Below, one piece after another: positions 53,266 to 61,904 of a stretch of 64,000 nt of DNA. How positions within the stretch are numbered: position 1 is the stretch's first letter; each line of letters begins with the position of its first letter. The notes under the pieces are model-generated. The model saw nothing but the letters and a program-made list of their open reading frames with translations. It did not search any database and was not told the origin of the DNA. Position numbers and translations under genes: made by a program. Source of the stretch: Clostridia bacterium UC5.1-1D2 (GTDB taxonomy: Bacteria > Bacillota > Clostridia > Lachnospirales > Lachnospiraceae); assembly GCA_001304855.1 (NCBI GenBank), contig BBZN01000003.1, positions 1 to 64,000 on the forward strand, given 5' to 3'.

Positions 53266-54606
53266 ATGGAAGTTTCAATTGGTTCCAGGATTAAACATGC
53301 CTGGAACGCTTTTTTAAATAGAGACCCAACAGGTTTCTATCGGGACATAGGGGTTGGATATTCGTACAGGCCCGACCGTCCAAGACTCACAAGAGGAAAT
53401 GAAAGATCTATCGTTACCTCTGTATATAATCGAATCGCATTGGATTGCGCTTCAATTAACATTCAACATGTCCGTCTGGACGACTCCGAAAGATTTCTTG
53501 AAAAAATTTCTTCGGGGCTAAATGATTGTCTGAATTTATCAGCCAACATTGACCAGACTGGACGAGCTTTCCTTCAGGATGTTGTTTTGTCAATGCTTGA
53601 TGAGGGATGTGTGGCGATTATCCCGGTGGATACGGATGATGACCCTGACACTACAGGCTCCTATAAAATCGAGACAATGCGAACCGGGAAGATTCTGGAA
53701 TGGTTTCCGAATCATATCAAAGCAAGAGTTTATAATGAGCGGACTGGATTAAAGGAAGACATTGTAGTTCCAAAAGATACGGTTGCTATTATTGAAAATC
53801 CGCTTTATGCGGTGATGAATGAGCCAAACTCAACGATGCAGCGTTTGATAAGAAAACTGAATTTATTGGACGTTGTTGATGAGCAGAGCAGTTCAGGAAA
53901 ACTCGATTTAATTATCCAGCTTCCCTATGTGATAAAAACAGAAGCAAGGCGTCAACAGGCTGAGAAGAGGCGTGTCGAGATTGAGCGTCAGTTGGCCGGT
54001 TCTAAATATGGTATTGCGTATACCGATGGTACGGAGCGAATCACACAGTTGAATCGTTCTGTGGAAAATAATCTGATGAAGCAGATTGAATATCTAACGA
54101 GTATGCTATACAGCCAGTTAGGTATCACTCAGAGCATATTGGATGGTTCCGCAGACGAGAAGACCATGCTGAATTACTACAACCGTACTATTGAGCCGAT
54201 CATTTCAGCAATCGTTGACGAAATGAAACGTAAGTTCCTTACTAAAACAGCCAGGTCTCAAAAGCAATCGATTCTGTTCTTCCGTGACCCCTTCAAACTT
54301 GTACCAGTAGCTGATCTGTCAGAAATTGCTGACAAATTCACAAGAAATGAGATTATGACATCAAACGAAATTCGCCAGATTATTGGTATGAAACCGTCTG
54401 ATGATCCAAAAGCTGATGCGCTGAAGAACAGCAATATCAGTGAGGCCAAATCTGATCCTTCAAACGGTAGTTCTGATGTCGAATCCAATGAAAGTGATGC
54501 CGGAGCCGATTATGACAGTATCGTAAACGAGCTGCTTGACGGTCTTGAAAAGGAGATTGATGAAATTATAGGAAGCTATGTTTCGGATGATGAGGAGGAG
54601 ACATAA
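53266..54606 (+). CDS. Portal protein
   Basis: 446 residues. Signature parts are SYRPDRPRLTRGNERSIVTSVYNRIALDCASI at the N-terminus, LDVVDEQSSSGKLDLIIQLPYVI in the clip/stem region and YSQLGITQSILDGSADE in the crown, all common to HK97-type portals. Acidic C-terminal tail. Forms the dodecameric vertex of the head. The stop and next ATG overlap (ATAATG). Confidence 0.88.
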   Translation: MEVSIGSRIKHAWNAFLNRDPTGFYRDIGVGYSYRPDRPRLTRGNERSIVTSVYNRIALDCASINIQHVRLDDSERFLEKISSGLNDCLNLSANIDQTGRAFLQDVVLSMLDEGCVAIIPVDTDDDPDTTGSYKIETMRTGKILEWFPNHIKARVYNERTGLKEDIVVPKDTVAIIENPLYAVMNEPNSTMQRLIRKLNLLDVVDEQSSSGKLDLIIQLPYVIKTEARRQQAEKRRVEIERQLAGSKYGIAYTDGTERITQLNRSVENNLMKQIEYLTSMLYSQLGITQSILDGSADEKTMLNYYNRTIEPIISAIVDEMKRKFLTKTARSQKQSILFFRDPFKLVPVADLSEIADKFTRNEIMTSNEIRQIIGMKPSDDPKADALKNSNISEAKSDPSNGSSDVESNESDAGADYDSIVNELLDGLEKEIDEIIGSYVSDDEEET

Positions 54607-55437
54607 TGGATATTAACGAGCCTCTTCAACACTATGCATCTCCTTATTACGACCCGGTGAAAGCTCATGAATATTATATGAGAACCAGAGAACTCAAAGG
54701 GCGTCGTTCCACAACGAAGCTTAACGATGAGGGAAAGAAAGTCTGGGCTTATACAAAAAATGAGATTTCTGGTGAGAAGAAAGAAAAGGTAAAAGAAGAA
54801 CAGGAAAAACGGAAAACAAAAAATTGCTGAGCTGAGAGCAAAGGCCAAGGCGACCCGAGAGCAGATCTCGGCTAAATTAAAGGAACTGAATACTCAGCTT
54901 ACCGAGGAATCTTCGTCAAGAAGGAGTAGGGTTGACTCCCGTAAAAAATCTGATTTGGAGGATATTGGAGAAGAAGCAGAAGACCAGAAAGAGCGTATCG
55001 ATGAAAAGAAGAATACTGAGATCGAACGCTTAATGGCAATAGAAATTCCATCCGGGTTATCCAAAGAGGAAAGGGCAAAGCGAGTAGCGGAGCGAAATGA
55101 GAAAATCGCAAAGCTTCGTGATGATGCCAGCGAGGATAAATCTAAGGTGAGTGAGCAGGCGAAAGCTGAAAAGGAAGAGGTGAGAACTTCCGCAAGTCTT
55201 AAGAAGAAGCGAATTACCGAGGACACCAAAGAAGAAAGGGCTGATAATTCTGCGAATGCTAAATCGGAAAGAGAAAAAGTTAGTACAGAGTTAAAGGCTG
55301 CCGTTACCGCCGCAAGGGAAGCTTATAAAGGGGCAAAAGAAAATCTTGATGCCACTTATGAAGATCTTTATCAGCAAGAATTTGACAAGATAGCTTCCGA
55401 ATATAAAGCGGTAAAGAAGAGGAAACGGAGGAAGTAG
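54606..55437 (+). CDS. Coiled-coil head protein with N-terminal tag (frameshifted)
   Basis: About 277 residues when repaired near 54820 (A run). The N-terminus LQHYASPYYDPVKAHEYYM and LKGRRSTTKLNDEGKKV is a conserved tag block of phage head genes. The rest is a highly charged coiled coil (over half Glu, Lys, Arg, Ala). Between portal and protease it may act as a scaffold or internal head protein. Confidence 0.55.
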
Positions 55438-55480
55438 CAATGGCTTTCGCACAATACTGATAGAAGGAGTGATTTTCAAA

Positions 55481-57730
55481 ATGGAGAAATACGATTTTAG
55501 TGGTTGGGCCACTAGAAACGATCTTCTTTGCACCGATGGCCGTACCATCAAAAGGGATGCGTTTAAGAACCAGAATGGACAAACTGTTCCACTAATTTGG
55601 GGACATAATCATTCCGATCCCAATCGTGTACTCGGTCATGGGGTACTGGAAAATCGTGATGAGGGCGTTTATGCTACTGTAGTTTCAATGACAGTGAATC
55701 CGGACAGGCAGCGAAGAAGCTAGTTAAGCACGGAGATGTTCGTTCACTTTCTATTTGTGCCGGTCAGCTTAAACAGGCCGGAGCGAATGTGATGCATGGC
55801 GTTATCTATGAACTGAGCCTTGTTCTGGCTGGAGCTAATCCGGGAGCTTTCATTGATTCTGTTATGGCTCACGGTGAGACTTCAGAAGACCGTACCATTA
55901 TTGGATATGACGAGAACATTATGATTTATCATTCCGCCGAGGAGGATGACAAATCCGAGGAAAAGAAGACGGAGGAGAAATCCAAATCTAAGGAAGATAA
56001 GACTTCTGAAGAAAAAACTGAGGAAGATGACGAGACAATTGAGCAGGTATTTAATACCCTCAACGAAAAGCAGAAAAATGTGGTTTATGCAATGATCGGA
56101 CAGGCTATTGGGGAAACCGATAAGCCTGAAGATAAAAATGATGACGATTCTAAAGGAGGAAATACCGAGATGAAGCATAATGTGTTTGACAACGATAAGA
56201 AAAACGAAACCGGTGGCTTTCTGACGCATTCCGCACAGGAAGACATCATCAAGGTGGCGAAGACCAGCCAGGTTGGTACTTTCCAGACAGCGCTTCAGCT
56301 TTATGCGGAGCAGAACGGTCTTCAGCATGATGCTGTCAGCGGCGGATTTGTTCAGACCGGCGACGGAAATGTGACGAGTCTGTTCCCGGAATATCAGGAA
56401 GTGCGTCCGGGGGCTCCTGAACTCATTACCAATGACCAGGCTGGATTACTAATGTGATGAAGAAAGTACATAAGAGCCCGATTTCCAGAATCAGAACCAG
56501 CCAGACCGATATTCGCGGTATTGATACACTTCGCGCCAGGGGCTACAAGAAAGGAAAAGAGAAGAAGCAGGCCGGAAATTTCAAGTTGGTACGCAGAACC
56601 ACCGATCCGCAGACCGTTTATGTGAAGAATGCTCTGCATCGCGATGACATTGTCGATATCACGGATTTCGATTATGTAAAGTATCTGTATGACATCGACC
56701 GCCTGATGCTCAATGAAGAGCTGGCTATTGCGATGATGCTGGGGGACGGTCGTGATGATGGTGATGAGGGTAAGATCGATCCGGATAAGATCAGACCTAT
56801 CTGGACCGATGATGACCTGTATACCATTCATGCAGATTTGGATGTTGCCGCCGCAAAAAAGGAACTTCAGGGTACTAATACCGGCGTGAACTTTGGCGAG
56901 AACTATATTTACGCTGAAGCAATGATCAATGCGGTTTTGTATGCAAGAGAGGATTATAAGGGTACTGGCACTCCCGATATGTACATCACTCCTCACATGC
57001 TCAATGTAATGCTCCTGGCTCGTGATATGAACGGCCGCCGCATTTATAGCTCTAAATCGGAGCTGGCTTCTGCTCTGAATGTCGGGGAAATCCATACGGC
57101 TGAGCAGTTTGAAGGCAAGACCCGTAAGACGGACGACAGCAAGACCAAGAAGCTGCTTGCTATCATCACGAACCTGAACGACTACTCTCTTGGCGCTACG
57201 AAGGGCGGCGAAGTTACCCACTTCACACAGTTCGATATCGACTTTAACCAGGAGAAGTCCCTTCTGGAGACAAGATGCTCCGGCGCTCTGACCAGAGTGT
57301 ACTCTGCAATTGCGATTGAAGAGGACGTAACGGTAAACCCCTAATCGACTTCTCCGTTAGTCCCGAAGATGGAGAAGTCAATCTACTCGGGAAAACAGTA
57401 AAATCGTTACAGGAGAATATTGTTATCGGAGAGTCCGAGATTACCGGTACATTGAAGCATGTTACTGGATACACGGGATTCAGCAGTAATACCTCTGAGC
57501 AGGAAGGAAACTATCTTGCTTTGAAAGTGGACGCTGATTCGGAAGATGCGGTTGTGACCATCGAACTCGTAGGCGGCACGAAAGGACCGGTTACGCTCGA
57601 TGACGACATGAACATCGTACTCCTTATTAAGAATAAGGATACTCAGAGCATTAAGGTGACGGTAGACGATGGGAAAGATTCCGCTACGAAGACATATGGA
57701 CTTACCAGATTGATTTTGGAGACAGAGTAA
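55481..57730 (+). CDS. Fused prohead protease-major capsid protein with C-terminal Ig-like domain by -1 frameshift
   Basis: Repair of two breaks (near 55692 and 56441) gives a 621-codon frame up to 57344. Residues 1-125 form an S78-like protease (FSGWATRNDLLCTDG, LIWGHNHSDPNRVLG, SLSICAG); an acidic linker follows, and from about 215 an HK97-type capsid protein (LYAEQNGLQHDAVSGGFVQTG, YITPHMLNVMLLARDM, TNLNDYSLGATKGGEV). The frame ends at TAA 57342. A -1 shift there continues for about 129 residues into an Ig-like domain (TGTLKHVTGYTGFSSNTSEQ, MNIVLLIKNKDTQSIKV). Self-cleavage should free the capsid subunit. Confidence 0.75.
57335..57391 (+). promoter_or_regulatory. Programmed -1 frameshift signal in the capsid gene
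   Basis: The slippery heptamer A-AAC-CCC (57335-57341) sits just before TAA. Five bases later GACTTCTCC (57347-57355) pairs with GGAGAAGTC (57371-57379) around a 15-base loop. Loop CCCGA (57362-57366) can pair with TCGGG (57387-57391), making an H-type pseudoknot. Confidence 0.7.
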
Positions 57731-57745
57731 AGGAGAAAATTCAAA

Positions 57746-58059
57746 ATGGCAAAGTTTTTTGGGAAAATCGGTTATGCAGTATCAAAGGATGTTCGTCCGG
57801 GGGTTTGGGATGGGAAATTACTGAGCGAGAGTATTTCGGCGATTTGATTCGGAATACCAGTCGGTATCAGACTTCCGATAAACTCAATGACGATATCAAC
57901 ATTTCCAATGAGATCAGCATTGTGGCCGATCCTTTTGCTTATCAGAATTTTCACGCAATGCGGTATGTCGAGTTCATGGGAGAGAAGTGGAAGATTTCCA
58001 GCGTTGAAGTACAGTATCCGCGTCTGATTCTGACGGTAGGAGGTGTATATAATGACTGA
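57746..58059 (+). CDS. DUF7253-like head-tail or tail completion protein (frameshifted)
   Basis: About 105 residues after one A near 57811. FFGKIGYAVSKDVRPGVW, ITEREYFGDLIRNTSRYQTSDKLNDDINISNEI and FMGE(K)WKISSVEVQYPRLILTVGGVYND are conserved in proteins at this position in siphophages. Likely a head-tail joining protein. Confidence 0.6.
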
Positions 58060-58378
58060 TCGACGACTCGCATTCCACAATCTACTGTGCGAGATTTTAT
58101 CTTGCCCGATAGAAGGCGAACAGTGCCGATGTTATTTTCAGCCTCCGGAATCTATTAAGATGAATTACCCCGCCATTGTATATAGCCTTGATGATATAGA
58201 CAAGACATATGCAAACGACGGGGTATATTTATCTAATCGAAGATATGCCGTTACCGTTATTGATAAAGATCCGGATACATCCTTGGTGCGGAAAGTAACG
58301 AATTTACCGATGAGCCGGTTTGACCGGCATTTCAAAAAAGATAACCTGAATCACTACATTTTTAATGTGTATTTCTAA
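58052..58378 (+). CDS. Tail completion protein
   Basis: 108 residues from ATG 58052 behind TAGGAGGT. LAFHNLLCEILSC, YPAIVYSLDDIDKTYANDGVYLSNRRYAVTVID and MSRFDRHF... VYF match gp17-type completion proteins. Precedes the tail tube gene. Confidence 0.6.
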   Translation: MTDRRLAFHNLLCEILSCPIEGEQCRCYFQPPESIKMNYPAIVYSLDDIDKTYANDGVYLSNRRYAVTVIDKDPDTSLVRKVTNLPMSRFDRHFKKDNLNHYIFNVYF

Positions 58379-58396
58379 GATTGGAGGAATAATTCA

Positions 58397-59490
58397 ATGA
58401 GTAAGCTTATTTGGGATAAAGTTGGGGAACGCCTCTACGAAACTGGTGTTGATCATGGTGTTCTCTACCCGATTCAGACGGGTGGACAGTATAACAAAGG
58501 CGTTGCTTGGAACGGTCTGAGCGCGGTGACAGAGAGTCCTTCCGGGGCAGAGCCTTCCCCGATCTATGCGGATAACATCAAGTATTTGAACCTGATGTCC
58601 GCAGAGGATTTCGGCGGAACGATTGAGGCTTATACTTCTCCGGATGAATTTGCGGAGTGTGACGGTTCCGTCGAAGTCGCTCCTGGTGTCTTTGCAGGAC
58701 AGCAGAGCAGGAAGCAGTTTGGACTTTCTTATCGCACCATTCTTGGCAATGATGTAGATTCCAATGACTATGGTTATAAGCTGCATCTTGTTTATAATTG
58801 CCTTGCCTCTGTTTCTGAGAAAGGCTATACCACTGTGAATGACAGCCCGGAGGCAATCGCTCTGTCCTGGGAATTCAGCACGACTCCGGCGGAGATTGCG
58901 AAGATAATCGATGGTAAGAAGCTGAAACCCACCGCAATCCTTACACTGGATTCTACTAAGATTGATGCGAAGAAGCTGGCAGCTCTGGAAGAAATCCTGT
59001 ATGGTAAAGACCCGACTACTCCAGAGGGTAACGATGGCGTTGATCCCAGACTGCCGTTTCCTGATGAAGTGATTGAACTTCTGGCTGCTGAAGACCTCCC
59101 TTAATGAGCCTTTCTGTTAAGCCTGAAGACGGAGAGGCTGTTTTATTTGGAAAAGCAGTGAATGAATTGCAGAGTGATGTGGTTGTTGCTGATGATGAAG
59201 TGACAGGCACTCTGAAGTATGTCAATGGTTATGTTGATTTCAGTAGTAATACTTCTGAGCAGGAAGGAAATTACCTGGCTCTCAAGATTGAGGCTGAGCC
59301 GGCTGAAGCAGAGACGGTTGTTGAGCTCGTAGGCGGTACTAAGGGACCGGTTGCGCTAGATGACGACATGAACATCGTACTCCTTATCAAGAATAAGGAT
59401 ACTCAGAGCATTAAGGTGACTACCACACACAACGAGGAAAGCATCACGAAGACTTATGGTCTTTCTGGGCTTACCTTGGAAACAGAATAA
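58397..59490 (+). CDS. Major tail tube protein with C-terminal Ig-like domain by -1 frameshift
   Basis: 235 residues in the base frame: VGERLYETGVDHGVLYPIQ, GVAWNGLSAVTESPSGAEPSPIYADNIKYLNLMSAEDFGGTIEAYTSPDEF, and FGLSYRTILGNDVDSNDYGYKLHLVY are typical of siphophage tail tube proteins. The frame ends at TAA 59102. A -1 shift continues for about 129 residues into an Ig-like domain nearly identical to that of the capsid gene (SSNTSEQEGNYLALKI, DDDMNIVLLIKNKDTQSIKV). Short and long forms would both be assembled. Confidence 0.75.
59096..59139 (+). promoter_or_regulatory. Frameshift signal in the tail tube gene
   Basis: Codons CTC-CCT precede TAA (59102-59104). Five bases after CCT, AGCCTTTCT (59107-59115) pairs with GGAGAGGCT (59131-59139) around a 15-base loop, the same geometry as in the capsid gene but with different base pairs. 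The slip site is less canonical (C-CTC-CCT). Confidence 0.6.
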
Positions 59491-59497
59491 CGTATAG

Positions 59498-59532
59498 GAA
59501 GCCTCGTATTCAATGTGCGGGGTTTCTTTTTA
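59498..59532 (+). terminator. Terminator after the tail tube gene
   Basis: GGAAGCCTCG and CGGGGTTTCT form a stem with G-U pairs followed by TTTTTATTT. It may attenuate readthrough after the highly expressed tube gene. Confidence 0.55.
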
Positions 59533-59550
59533 TTTGAAAGGAGAAAAATT

Positions 59551-59952
59551 ATGCTGAAGAAAACCATTCCCTATATCGATCTGAACGGTGTCGAAAGAAA
59601 AGAGGATTTCTATTTCCATCTGTCAAAGCCGGAAATTGTCAAGATGCAGACAAGCGTGAAGGGCGGCTATGATGTACAGCTCAAAAGTATTGGTGCCGGC
59701 GCTGATGGCGGCCAGATTATGGAATTCTTTGAAGATCTCATTAAGAAAGCTTACGGTGTCAAGAGTGAAGATGGCCGTCGCTTTATGAAGTCTGAGGAGA
59801 TTTCCAGATCCTTTATGGAATCTCCTGCTTATGAGATTCTCTTTGAGGAACTGGTTACGAATGACAAGACAGCAGCAGACTTTGTGAATGCGGTGATGAA
59901 CATCGGCAATTCTGCCACAGCTCCTGCAATTGCAGCAAACACTCAGAATTAA
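59551..59952 (+). CDS. Tail assembly chaperone (gpG-like)
   Basis: 133 residues, start ATG 59551 behind AAAGGAG. TIPYIDLNGVERKEDFYFHLSKPEIV is the standard opening of tail assembly chaperones, and ILFEELVTNDKTAADFVNAVM the end. Coats the tape measure before tube assembly. Confidence 0.75.
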   Translation: MLKKTIPYIDLNGVERKEDFYFHLSKPEIVKMQTSVKGGYDVQLKSIGAGADGGQIMEFFEDLIKKAYGVKSEDGRRFMKSEEISRSFMESPAYEILFEELVTNDKTAADFVNAVMNIGNSATAPAIAANTQN

Positions 59953-59966
59953 AGGAGAGGTGAGAG

Positions 59967-60506
59967 ATGCTCCGAATCACAATACCATCCACGGAATTCT
60001 GGGATGAGGTGAAGCAAGAGTTTGTTTACACAAAGGCTCAGACCTTGCAATTGGAGCATTCTCTTGTTTCTCTTTCAAAATGGGAATCGAGATGGAATAA
60101 GCCGTTTCTGACGAAGCAGGAAAAAACTTTGGAAGAAACCATCGATTATGTAAAATGTATGACTCTTACACAGAACGTGAACCCGGAAGTTTATAACTAT
60201 CTGACAAACAGCAATATCAATGAGGTCAATCGGTATATTGCTCTTCCTATGACTGCCACCCGGTTTTCGAGGAAAAAAACGCAGGGAAGCAGAGAGCAGA
60301 TTACGGCAGAACTCGTTTATTACTGGATGATAGCTTTAAACATTCCATTTGAATGTCAGAAATGGCATCTCAATAAACTGTTTACTTTGATAAGAGTATG
60401 CGATGTGAAGAGCAGGCCGCCGAAGAAACATAGCCGCAGAGAAATTATGAAACGGAATGCGGCACTAAATGCGGCCCGTAAAAAGAAATGGAATACGAAA
60501 GGGTGA
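59967..60506 (+). CDS. Second tail assembly chaperone (gpT-like)
   Basis: 179 residues, own SD (AAAGGAGAGG) rather than a frameshift from gpG. FWDEVKQEFVYTKAQTLQLEHSLVSLSKWESRWNKPFL and AELVYYWMIALNIPFECQKWHLNKLFTLIRVC are conserved in this position in Firmicutes phages. Basic C-terminus. Confidence 0.7.
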   Translation: MLRITIPSTEFWDEVKQEFVYTKAQTLQLEHSLVSLSKWESRWNKPFLTKQEKTLEETIDYVKCMTLTQNVNPEVYNYLTNSNINEVNRYIALPMTATRFSRKKTQGSREQITAELVYYWMIALNIPFECQKWHLNKLFTLIRVCDVKSRPPKKHSRREIMKRNAALNAARKKKWNTKG

Positions 60507-60511
60507 TTACT

Positions 60512-61514
60512 ATGAGTAACAGCAGCTTGGTTAATTGTACGGTAAAAAGTCCAAACCATAGTGGAGCCAGAACGCATTCAATCGACCGGATCACTCCGCA
60601 TTGTGTGGTCGGTCAGCTTTCAGCGGAATCTATTGGGGGCTGCTTTGACAGTAGTAACGTACAGGCTTCTTGCAACTATGGAATTGGTAGTGACGGACGT
60701 GTGGTTCTTTGCGTGGATGAAGCAAACAGAAGCTGGTGTTCTTCCAGCAATGCGAATGATCAGCGTGCTGTGACAATTGAATGTGCCAGTGATATGACTC
60801 ATCCGTATGCCATGACTGATGCAGTATATGAAAAGCTGGTTGCTCTGTGTGTTGACATCTGCCGGAGAAATGGTAAGACAAAACTCCTTTGGTTTGGCGA
60901 CAAGGACAAATCTCTGAACTACAGTCCCAAATCAAACGAGATGATCCTTACGGTTCATCGGTGGTTTGCCAACAAATCTTGTCCTGGGGATTGGCTGTAT
61001 TCCAGGCTGGGGAATCTTGCGAATCGGGTAACTGCTCAGCTTGGCGGAAGTACGACTGACAGCGTCCAGAAACCTACAAAACTGGACTTTACAAAGTCAA
61101 CATCGGTGATTTGAATATTCGCAAAGGCCCTGGGACGAATTACGGAACCAATGGATGATTACTGACCGAGGTACTTACACGATTACTGAAATTCAGAACG
61201 GTTACTGGGGCAGGTTGAAATCCGGTGCAGGATGGATCAGCGTTCATGAAGCTTACTGTACCTATAAAGGCGCAGTTTCTTCTGATTCTGGTGGATCAGT
61301 AGAGAAGCCTTCTGGAAATTTTCTGGTTCAGGTGGACATTTCCGATCTGTATATCCGTAAAGGTCCCGGAACGAATTACGGAACCAATGGTTTCTGTCCG
61401 AAAGGAGTCTACACCATCGTTGAGGTTAAAACCGGTGCTGGTTCTAATGCTGGATGGGGTAAGTTGAAATCCGGAGCAGGATGGATCTCACTGGATTACG
61501 CAACTCGAATTTAA
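60512..61514 (+). CDS. N-acetylmuramoyl-L-alanine amidase endolysin with two SH3b repeats (frameshifted)
   Basis: About 334 residues after repair near 61080 and 61155. The N-terminal amidase_2-like domain starts NSSLVNCTVKSPNHSGART, with ITPHCVVGQ, a HPYAMTD segment and ILTVHRWFANKSCPGDWL carrying the Zn ligands. Two SH3_3 repeats follow, each ending RKGPGTNYGTNG and GWGKLKSGAGWIS-like. Cuts peptidoglycan at lysis. Its place among tail genes, before the tape measure, is unusual. Confidence 0.8.
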
Positions 61515-61526
61515 AGAGGACGCACG

Positions 61527-61904
61527 ATGATAAGTTTCAGACAAAAGGGTGACTTCTCCAAGTTGACACGCTTTCTGGAGAGAGCAAAAGAAGCGGTTCA
61601 CATCGGAGACCTGGACAAGTTTGGTAAAGAGGGAGTAGCCGCCCTTGCGTCTGCAACACCAGTGGATTCTGGGGAGACGGCGAATTCCTGGTATTACGAA
61701 ATTGAGAATCGGAAAGGTTCAGTTACAATTTCATTTCATAATTCAAATGTTCAAAATGGAGTTCCAATCGCTGTTATTTTGCAGTATGGACACGGAACTC
61801 GAAACGGCGGCTGGGTACAGGGGCGAGATTACATCAATCCTGCTATCCAGCCTATTTTTGACAAAATTGCAAATAACGCATGGAAGGAGGTTACTAAGCT
61901 ATGA
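61527..61904 (+). CDS. HK97 gp10-like tail completion protein
   Basis: 125 residues. KLTRFLERAKEAVHIGDLDKFGKEGVAALASATPVDSGETANSW and VAVILQYGHGTRNGGWVQGRDYINPAI are characteristic of the gp10 family. Overlaps the tape measure start by 4 bases (ATGAG). Confidence 0.8.
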   Translation: MISFRQKGDFSKLTRFLERAKEAVHIGDLDKFGKEGVAALASATPVDSGETANSWYYEIENRKGSVTISFHNSNVQNGVPIAVILQYGHGTRNGGWVQGRDYINPAIQPIFDKIANNAWKEVTKL

